From a gamma proteobacterium symbiont of Stewartia floridana (GTDB taxonomy: Bacteria; Pseudomonadota; Gammaproteobacteria; Chromatiales; Chromatiaceae): 64,000 nucleotides of DNA. Positions 55,494-61,793 of the stretch are shown here, in pieces (position 1 is the first letter of the stretch; every line of letters begins with the position of its first letter). The notes beneath the pieces were generated by a model. It worked only from the letters and a program-made list of their open reading frames with translations. It did not search any database and was not told the origin of the DNA. The position numbers and the translations under genes are program-made. Where the stretch lies: assembly GCA_003676145.1 (NCBI GenBank), contig NAUB01000025.1, positions 1 through 64,000 of the forward strand, given 5' to 3'.

Positions 55494-56143
55494 CGGTCAG
55501 AGAGGTTGATGCGTACCAGCTCGATCTCATCCTTAAAACCGATACGGTGGTGGGTCGTCATAGCCGCCATGCCACCCTTGTTGAGGTGTCCCTCGAAGAG
55601 TCGCTCCATATGTTCTATACCTTTGCGGTCAAGTGATGTGAAAGGCTCATCGAGAATCCACAGTTTTGCATCGGTGACCAGCAGGCGGGCGATCGCCAGT
55701 CGGCGCTGCTGACCCGCAGAGAGATTTCGCGTCGGTACATCTTCAAAACCGTACAGGCCGACCTGTTCCAGTGCCTCCTCCAGATCGATGTCCTGCCGGG
55801 CCTTGCCCAGGCCTTTGGCGATGCGCAGATTCTCCAAAGGTGTCAGATCCAGCTTCGAGCCATCCTTATGGCCCAGATAGGCAATATGCTCGTGAAATTC
55901 GGGGCCCAACTGAAAAATATCTTCACCTTCCCAGAGCAGATCGCCGGCTTCCGGTAGGCGAATACCACACAAAATTCTCAACAGGGAGGTTTTACCACTG
56001 CCGTTTCTACCCTCCAGGACCAGTGCCTGACCAGGGTTTATGGTGAAATCGAGACCTTCGAACAGCATACGGTCATCCCGGATACAGGCCAGAGATTTGG
56101 CTTCAAAGGTCGCCACAGAGTGGCTTGAAGATGCGGTTGTCAC
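55490..56143 (-). CDS. ccmA: Cytochrome c biogenesis ATP-binding protein CcmA
   Basis: CcmA is the ABC ATPase of the haem-handling complex. The 217-residue protein has Walker A GRNGSGKTS at 45-53, the signature LSAGQQRRLAIARLL, and Walker B LWILDEPFTSLD. It is the first gene of the operon; the GTG start at 56143 has no clear ribosome-binding site, and GTG 56116 is an alternative. A promoter should lie within 56144-56465. Confidence 0.95.
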   Translation of the reverse strand: MTTASSSHSVATFEAKSLACIRDDRMLFEGLDFTINPGQALVLEGRNGSGKTSLLRILCGIRLPEAGDLLWEGEDIFQLGPEFHEHIAYLGHKDGSKLDLTPLENLRIAKGLGKARQDIDLEEALEQVGLYGFEDVPTRNLSAGQQRRLAIARLLVTDAKLWILDEPFTSLDRKGIEHMERLFEGHLNKGGMAAMTTHHRIGFKDEIELVRINLSDR

Positions 56144-56465
56144 AGATTCAGTCGTTTTATCGTTATCGTAATCTTACAGCCCACCAACCATACCTGAATT
56201 CACTCAGGAGTCTCAACAAAAAAAGCGATCAATCACCTGGTTTGCCGTTTTGTTGATGAGCATGGGTTAATATTCCCAAATAGTGACCAGTGGAGACAAG
56301 GGTTTGTTCAATATCGATCTGCAATGAAGGCGGAAATCTGAAACAGATCACGCTACGGCTTTGCCATAGTGACTTATTGATTGAGAGGTTTTAGGCGATT
56401 TCAGTATCTCAGGATACCGGAAAGGGAAGTGGAAACCGTGATTCTCTAAAATATCGGAATTGCAC
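56144..56465. other. Noncoding gap upstream of the ccm operon
   Basis: No gene is seen. The region separates ccmA from the small gene at 56466-56603 and should contain the ccm promoter, but I see no convincing -35/-10 pair. Confidence 0.4.
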
Positions 56466-56603
56466 TCAAGAGGCTTGAGGCTTTTTGATAATCACCTGTT
56501 CCTGTTCGAAACTCTGAAGGTTGGGGGTTCTGTCAGCAATGTTGGATGTCTGCCAAAACAGGGTCATACAGAATGCGATGGCCAACATGAATAGGTATTT
56601 CAC
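56466..56603 (-). CDS. Small membrane or secreted protein, 45 residues
   Basis: A short open frame with features of a real gene. GTG at 56601-56603 is preceded by GGGGG 8 bases upstream, and a consensus TATAAT lies at 56639-56644 about 37 bases before the start. The product begins MKYLFMLAIAFCMTLFWQTS, a typical signal peptide or membrane anchor, and ends in a hydrophilic tail with EQEQVIIKKP. The family is unknown to me. It sits between the Rieske gene and ccmA on the same strand. Confidence 0.55.
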   Translation of the reverse strand: MKYLFMLAIAFCMTLFWQTSNIADRTPNLQSFEQEQVIIKKPQAS

Positions 56604-56638
56604 CGGATATACCCCCGGAACTCTTATTTGGTGGTGAA

Positions 56639-56644
56639 ATTATA
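56639..56644 (-). promoter_or_regulatory. -10 element of the small-protein gene
   Basis: TATAAT, minus strand, consensus in all six positions. A transcript would begin near 56632 with a leader of about 30 bases containing the GGGGG ribosome-binding site. The -35 region is not a good match, which points to an activator. Confidence 0.45.
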
Positions 56645-56729
56645 AAGCCTAAATACAAGGCGGATATTTTTATGGGGGCAAATATATAGTAATTACCCTG
56701 ATTCCGCTAGTGTAGGAACCAATTGATTT

Positions 56730-56743
56730 TTGATCTGGATCAC
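56730..56743. promoter_or_regulatory. Near-consensus FNR/CRP-type site
   Basis: TTGATCTGGATCAC differs from the FNR consensus in the last base only. It is about 90 bases upstream of the small-protein -10 and just past the Rieske stop. The spacing does not fit a class II promoter, so a class I role or chance must be considered. Confidence 0.35.
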
Positions 56744-56760
56744 CAAAATCGACTGTTTAA

Positions 56761-57078
56761 TTAAAATTTTGGCTGTATTAGGATTTGATTATCGTCGATC
56801 TTGACGGGATATGTGCCAATTGGCTCGTCTGCGGGTTCTTCCAGAGGTCTTCCGGTTTTCAGGCAGAATCGGCTGCCGTGAAGTGAGCATTTTATGTTGT
56901 GATCATCGATGCAACCGAGGTAGAGGGATACGTCTTCATGGGTGCATTGGTCGTCAACTGCATAAATCTTGCCGTCAACATTCACGATCAGGTATTGATG
57001 TTGTTGAAATTCGAAACGCTTCATGCTGCCAGGCGGCAGTCCATCCATTTCAGCAACCTTGATCCATCTCTCTGTCAT
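56761..57078 (-). CDS. Rieske [2Fe-2S] ferredoxin-like protein
   Basis: A 105-residue soluble Rieske protein with cluster ligands C45 and H47 (CTHEDVSL) and C64 and H67 (CSLHGSRF). The size and GKIYAVDDQCTHE match the small ferredoxin type that serves nitrite reductases (NirD/NdO-F family) or dioxygenases. I used ATG 57078 because GGAG lies 7-10 bases upstream; the longer frame inside the neighbouring gene is spurious. It follows the TrpD2-like gene after 13 bases, so they are probably co-translated. The electron partner is unknown. Confidence 0.88.
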   Translation of the reverse strand: MTERWIKVAEMDGLPPGSMKRFEFQQHQYLIVNVDGKIYAVDDQCTHEDVSLYLGCIDDHNIKCSLHGSRFCLKTGRPLEEPADEPIGTYPVKIDDNQILIQPKF

Positions 57079-57091
57079 CTGCAATCTCCGG

Positions 57092-58195
57092 CTAGACCAG
57101 ACGGGCCGCTGCCTGGCCGGAATCGAGAACCTGACGCACCTGGACTGCGGCCTGCTCCAGTGTTTCATGGCGTCCGCTATGCCACAGGGTGATGGCGCAG
57201 CTGTAGAGCAGTGAGTCATAGGCAGGCCCCGGTTTTCCCCGCAGCGCATCCAGTCCGGTCTCAGCGGCAAACTCCGCTGCTTTGCCGATATCGGTGATCC
57301 GGGCGACCTCATCGTCACTGCTCCTGATGGATGGATCATCCGGAAGCGGAACCGCTCGAACACTCTGTTGAATCGACAGGCTTGTGGGTGATAGCTCGAC
57401 CGGGCTCTCCTGATTCATATTGTCATAACGAAAGATCATCCCCTGCTGTCTTAGTGAAGGGATCACACCCCCCTCGGTACCTCTTACCAGCAGGCAGCCC
57501 TCGAAACCGGCAAAACGTGCCAGCGAGGCGTATTTCGCCGGGTAGGGCTTGTGTACATAGCCGGTGAGGAGATGGGTTTTTTGCTTTGCGGTAATCGGTT
57601 TCGCCAGCACTTCAACAGTGGTCAAGACCTGGCGTTTGATGATGCGTTGTCGCAGGCCGGTGAGGTCGTGCAGGCCGGGACAGAAGGTCTGCTGATCCAC
57701 ATAGGCCCAGCCCAGATCAGGATTTTCGATGCGCTTTACTGCCTCGTCGAGATCCATGTCCACATCGATACCGGCGGCCTGCAGGACGTGTCGATGGGTG
57801 ATGCCGAATTTTGGGCCAACCGCATCCAGCCCATGGCTGACACAGGGGAGTCCGCAGGCGGCAAGCACCACCGGAATCATCGGCGCAATCGGCAGGTTCC
57901 GGTTCATGCCGTCGTATGGATCGGCCAGGGAGATCAGCTCATCGACATCGGCTGTGCGGCTCCCGGAGATATTCAGAATAGCCTCGAGTGTGCCTTTGTT
58001 CTCATCGTCGGTCTCCCGTTTCATGCGCAGGGCAATCAGAAAGATGGCGGTTTGCACATCATCGATTTCACCACGCAGAATGGCCGACATTCCTTCCCTG
58101 GCTTCATCCAGGGAGATGTCTTTACTCAATTCTGGGCCAGTGGCGATACGTTGGATAATGGAGTGCATCAATGCCGCTGATGTTTGGTTTGTCAT
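57092..58195 (-). CDS. TrpD2/YbiB-like anthranilate phosphoribosyltransferase homologue
   Basis: A 367-residue protein with the fold of anthranilate phosphoribosyltransferase (TrpD). The helical N domain (about 15-85) and the second domain with DPYDGMNRNLPIAPMIPVVLAACG and VSHGLDAVGPKFGITHRHVL are present. The glycine-rich phosphoribosyl-pyrophosphate loop of true TrpD is altered. E. coli TrpD2 (YbiB) lacks the enzyme activity and binds nucleic acid, so catalysis should not be assumed. It forms a two-gene unit with the Rieske protein. Confidence 0.82.
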   Translation of the reverse strand: MTNQTSAALMHSIIQRIATGPELSKDISLDEAREGMSAILRGEIDDVQTAIFLIALRMKRETDDENKGTLEAILNISGSRTADVDELISLADPYDGMNRNLPIAPMIPVVLAACGLPCVSHGLDAVGPKFGITHRHVLQAAGIDVDMDLDEAVKRIENPDLGWAYVDQQTFCPGLHDLTGLRQRIIKRQVLTTVEVLAKPITAKQKTHLLTGYVHKPYPAKYASLARFAGFEGCLLVRGTEGGVIPSLRQQGMIFRYDNMNQESPVELSPTSLSIQQSVRAVPLPDDPSIRSSDDEVARITDIGKAAEFAAETGLDALRGKPGPAYDSLLYSCAITLWHSGRHETLEQAAVQVRQVLDSGQAAARLV

Positions 58196-58447
58196 CTGTA
58201 CTACCTGGCAGACCGGAGAACTGCAGTTGGACGATTATGAGTTGAATTGGCGAGGAGTATAAAAAACTCAGTAAAATTGTCAAGAATTGCTTCCGTGACA
58301 ACTGTGGGGGGATTGACGAGGTTGCTGAGGTAATCCAGCCGAAAGGTAGCTACAGATCAGCCACTACCGCCCGTGAGGCAGATAGTAGTCAGGCCAAGCC
58401 AAAGCTCTGCAGAGGTGGCTCTGCAAAGCGCTGTTGTTGTGGTTGAA

Positions 58448-58463
58448 ATCGCCCGTTGGCGAT
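58448..58463 (-). terminator. Small hairpin after the 97-residue secreted protein
   Basis: ATCGCC (58448-58453) pairs with GGCGAT (58458-58463) around CGTT, 10 bases beyond the stop. A TGCAGAG/CTCTGCA hairpin follows at 58408-58425. Neither has a T-run; either may define the 3' end. The rest of 58196-58472 is empty. Confidence 0.3.
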
Positions 58464-58472
58464 CAGGCGATA

Positions 58473-58766
58473 TCAGCGGTGAAGCACCGAAGTCAACACA
58501 TGGTCATATTCAAAAAAGACGGAATAGCTTGGATAGTCCCAACGGGTAATCGGTGGATCACCAACCGCTGAATGGGTGGTACTGGGTTGTCCGAAACGCT
58601 GACTGACCTGATCCATTGTCATACTGCGGGTTGGGCGTGGAATACCTTCCTCACTGTTGATGGGGGCCGAATTGATAGAGTCTATCAACAGAACTTCAGC
58701 CACAGCTGAATTGGCGAACAGGCAGGCACACAATGTGATGGATAGGGCGGTAATGCGAAAACTCAT
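58473..58766 (-). CDS. Small secreted protein of unknown function
   Basis: A 97-residue protein with signal peptide (about 1-23, cleavage AVAE). The mature part has RFGQPSTTHSAVGDPPITRW and YPSYSVFFEYDHVLTSVL, a pattern reminiscent of small BamE/SmpA-like folds in gammaproteobacteria. I do not recognise a named family. It is divergent from the Lol permease gene. Confidence 0.7.
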   Translation of the reverse strand: MSFRITALSITLCACLFANSAVAEVLLIDSINSAPINSEEGIPRPTRSMTMDQVSQRFGQPSTTHSAVGDPPITRWDYPSYSVFFEYDHVLTSVLHR

Positions 58767-58984
58767 CTGAGCAACTCCGAATTTGTCTCTTCATGAAGGA
58801 ATATAGCACTCTTGCCTAACTATAGGAAAGCATGAGTAATTAAGCTGAAATAAAAGCGTGAAATGGATAAAACTCTGACCCAGCTAACACTATTCAGCCT
58901 GTTCACAGGTTGAATTCGATCAAATGGTATTTTTTTTGCCTAGTCTATGCGGATTATTCCTACTTTATGTTTTAATGCCGAGCT

Positions 58985-60232
58985 ATGTTTAAACCGATCG
59001 AATTCTATATCGGCCTGCGCTACACACGCGCAAAGCGGCGAAATCACTTTATCTCCTTCATCTCTGTGATCTCGATGGTTGGGATCATGCTTGGGGTCGT
59101 CGCCCTGATCGTGGTGCTCTCGGTGATGAATGGATTCCATAAGGAGATCCGCGAACGGATACTCGGTATGGCCTCCCATGCAACCATCTCCGGGGTGAAT
59201 GGGGAACTTGCCGATTGGCGCAGCGTAGAATCGGAAGCCGCGCAGTTTCCCCATGTGGTCGGCAAGGCCCCCTACGTGGAGGGGCAGGGCATGCTGATCA
59301 GTGGTCAGAAGGTCAGTGGGGTCCTGTTGCGAGGCATCCTGCCGGAGCAGGAGGGTGAGGTGTCGGATGTCATCAGTTCCATCACCCGTGGCAGCATTGA
59401 GACCCTGAAGCCCGGCAGCTATGGCATCGTACTCGGCAGAGAGCTTGCCAATGTGCTGGGTGTTGGGGTTGGCGACCGGGTGACCCTGGTCACACCTCAG
59501 GTGAATGTGACGCCCGCCGGTATCATGCCGCGTCTGAAGCGCCTCACCGTCAGCGCGATCTTTCAGGTTGGAATGGGGGAGTATGACCGGGGTGTGGCGA
59601 TTCTGCATATCAAAGATGCCGCAAAACTGATGCGTCTGCAGGATGGGGTGACCGGCGTTCGCTTGAAGCTGGATGATCTCTATCTGGCGCCACAGGTTTC
59701 CCGTGAGTTGGCCATGAAGATGGGGGGTTACTACCGGATCAGTGACTGGACCATGCAGCATCGCAACTTCTTCTCGGCGCTGCGTACTGAAAAACGCATG
59801 ATGACCATCATTCTTTCGCTGATTGTCGCCGTGGCAGCCTTCAATATCGTTTCAACCATGGTGATGGTGGTCACCGACAAGCAGTCGGACATTGCAATTC
59901 TCCGCACCCTGGGCGCATCACCGGGTTCGATCATGGGAATCTTCATGGTTCAGGGCGCGACGATTGGAATCGTCGGTAACATTTTCGGTATGTTGGGAGG
60001 GACGTTGCTGGCGCACAATGTGGAGGCGATCGTCAGCTGGATCGAACAGGCGTTAAGCGTCGATTTTCTCGACCCGAGCATCTACTACATCACCAAGCTA
60101 CCCTCGGATCCCCACACCAGCGACATACTGTTGATTGGGGGTATGGCTTTTCTGATTACCCTGCTGGCGACCCTCTATCCTGCCTGGAAGGCCTCCCGCA
60201 CCCAGCCTGCCGAGGCGCTGCGATATGAGTAG
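58985..60232 (+). CDS. Lipoprotein-releasing ABC permease (LolC/LolE or LolF)
   Basis: Inner-membrane permease that extracts outer-membrane lipoproteins for LolA. The 415-residue protein has one N-terminal helix (about 22-45, [20 protein letters not shown]), a periplasmic domain, and three C-terminal helices of the FtsX type (about 270-395). It begins [19 protein letters not shown], typical of LolC/E. Only one permease gene is present: the next gene is lolD and then an unrelated gene, so a homodimeric LolF-type exporter is possible unless lolE lies elsewhere. It overlaps lolD by 8 bases. Confidence 0.92.
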   Translation: MFKPIEFYIGLRYTRAKRRNHFISFISVISMVGIMLGVVALIVVLSVMNGFHKEIRERILGMASHATISGVNGELADWRSVESEAAQFPHVVGKAPYVEGQGMLISGQKVSGVLLRGILPEQEGEVSDVISSITRGSIETLKPGSYGIVLGRELANVLGVGVGDRVTLVTPQVNVTPAGIMPRLKRLTVSAIFQVGMGEYDRGVAILHIKDAAKLMRLQDGVTGVRLKLDDLYLAPQVSRELAMKMGGYYRISDWTMQHRNFFSALRTEKRMMTIILSLIVAVAAFNIVSTMVMVVTDKQSDIAILRTLGASPGSIMGIFMVQGATIGIVGNIFGMLGGTLLAHNVEAIVSWIEQALSVDFLDPSIYYITKLPSDPHTSDILLIGGMAFLITLLATLYPAWKASRTQPAEALRYE

Positions 60233-60911
60233 TCAAGAGCTTGTGCTTGAGGCGAATGATCTGGTTCGTACCTTCTCCCAGGGTGGGCTTCATGTGGAGG
60301 TGTTGCAAGGCGTCAATCTGAAACTCTCCGCCGGTGAACGGGTAGCCATCGTCGGCTCATCCGGTTCGGGAAAAAGCACCCTGCTGCACTGTTTGGGTGG
60401 ACTGGACAAGGCGGATTCCGGCAGTGTCAGGTTATGCGGTCAGGATCTGCTCGGTCTCAATGAGCGGGAGAAGGGTGTGTTGCGTAACCGTAACATGGGC
60501 TTTGTCTATCAATTTCACCATCTGTTGCCGGAATTCACCGCCATGGAAAATGTGGCGATGCCTCTGATGATCGGCGGAGATGGGGTCAATCATGCCCGCG
60601 AGCGGGCAAGCGAGATGCTGCAGCAGGTCGGACTGGCGGAGAGGATGCACCACAAACCCAATGAGCTGTCAGGCGGAGAGAGACAGCGGGCTGCCCTGGC
60701 GCGTGCCATGGTCCACCATCCGGCTTGTGTACTGGCGGATGAACCAACCGGCAATCTGGACAGAAAAACCGCCGATCAGGTCTATGAACTGATGCTGCAA
60801 CTCAATCAGGAACTCAATATCAGCTTCATCGTAGTGACCCACGATGCGGATCTTGCCCAACGCATGGACCGTACCTTGCATTTGATCGATGGCAGGTTGA
60901 CTGAGGGGTAA
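60225..60911 (+). CDS. lolD: Lipoprotein-releasing system ATP-binding protein
   Basis: LolD powers release of lipoproteins from the inner membrane. The 228-residue protein has Walker [10 protein letters not shown] at 44-52, the LolD-typical [18 protein letters not shown], the signature [15 protein letters not shown] and Walker [16 protein letters not shown] 60225 lies within the end of the permease gene (8-base overlap), so the two subunits are coupled. Confidence 0.96.
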   Translation: MSSQELVLEANDLVRTFSQGGLHVEVLQGVNLKLSAGERVAIVGSSGSGKSTLLHCLGGLDKADSGSVRLCGQDLLGLNEREKGVLRNRNMGFVYQFHHLLPEFTAMENVAMPLMIGGDGVNHARERASEMLQQVGLAERMHHKPNELSGGERQRAALARAMVHHPACVLADEPTGNLDRKTADQVYELMLQLNQELNISFIVVTHDADLAQRMDRTLHLIDGRLTEG

Positions 60912-60928
60912 GAGGTTTCTCGCGCAGG

Positions 60929-60950
60929 CCACCCGGAGAGGGTGGTTATT
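60929..60950 (+). terminator. Hairpin between convergent lolD and the DUF2062 gene
   Basis: CCACCC (60929-60934) pairs with GGGTGG (60940-60945) around GGAGA and is followed by TTATT on the plus strand. It overlaps the stop codon of the convergent gene. A short, plausible terminator for lolD. Confidence 0.45.
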
Positions 60951-61488
60951 CGGATAGCTTGGCCGAGGTGCTGCTGTGTTTGCTATGCCGACGGCTCTTC
61001 CATTTTTCCACAGCGTGCCAGCGCCAGACCCACAGAATCAGACTGTAGCCCAGAATCGAAGAGACGGTGGCACAGACCAATGAGCCCAGGATCAGAGGAA
61101 TGAGGATTTCAGAGCCGACACTCTGCAGCCACTCAAGCGTGAACTGAAAGGGTTCCAGTGAGGCGGTCTCCCCGGTGATGAAGATGCCGACCTGGTAGGC
61201 AAAATAGAACATCGGTGGAATGGTGATCGGATTGGTGATCCATACCAGGGCCACCGAAAGCGGCAGGTTGACCCGGAAGAAAATCGCGGCTGCAGCGGCG
61301 AGCACCATCTGAAAGGGTACGGGTATGAATGCCATGAACAGACCGACGGCAAAAGCACCGGAGACCGAGTGTCTGTTGAGATGCCAGAGGTTGGCATCGT
61401 GCAGCAGATCGCCAAACACCTGCATGTGCTTGTGGTTACACACATGGTCGCGGTGTGGCAACAGACGCTTGATCAGATGTTTTGGCAT
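60946..61488 (-). CDS. DUF2062-family membrane protein
   Basis: A 180-residue protein with about three hydrophobic segments (about 42-95 and 125-155) and the DUF2062 pattern SVSGAFAVGLFMAFIPVPFQ, then WITNPITIPPMFYFAYQVG. The N-terminus is basic. The family is widespread in gammaproteobacteria, often near comEC or lol genes as here, and has no established role. Confidence 0.85.
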   Translation of the reverse strand: MPKHLIKRLLPHRDHVCNHKHMQVFGDLLHDANLWHLNRHSVSGAFAVGLFMAFIPVPFQMVLAAAAAIFFRVNLPLSVALVWITNPITIPPMFYFAYQVGIFITGETASLEPFQFTLEWLQSVGSEILIPLILGSLVCATVSSILGYSLILWVWRWHAVEKWKSRRHSKHSSTSAKLSE

Positions 61489-61793
61489 GTTAAAGGCAAT
61501 TAAAAAACGGTCTAATTGGTTAGCGGCAAGTACGGTCGGAACTTGCGCATCGGCATGCTACCCCATGCAATCCCGGTGGCAGCCGATTAAAAAGCATTTT
61601 CTTCCCTGAAAATCACTCAAGTTGTAACTTCTCGACAATAGTAAATCAATAGTAGTCGTCAGGACTATTGTTTTTTTATGATTCAGGCGGATTGTCAACC
61701 TGTTAACTGAATCAAAGTGCTGGGTTAATAAGCATAGTCCACAAGCGTGCTGATATCCGATAAAGTGGACTTTGGTCTCGACAGGGAGTCGTC
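61489..61793. other. Noncoding gap between divergent DUF2062 and comEC genes
   Basis: No gene is seen. It contains the plus-strand terminator at 61647-61677 and a CCTGTTAAC motif near 61699. The comEC promoter should lie between about 61680 and 61780; I do not see a clear -35/-10 pair. Confidence 0.4.
61647..61677 (+). terminator. Intrinsic terminator with no obvious upstream gene
   Basis: CAATAGT (61647-61653) pairs with ACTATTG (61664-61670) and is followed directly by seven T residues. An alternative TAGTC/GACTA pairing gives a shorter loop. On the plus strand the preceding gene is lolD, more than 700 bases away across an oppositely oriented gene, so the terminated transcript is unknown. 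Confidence 0.65.
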
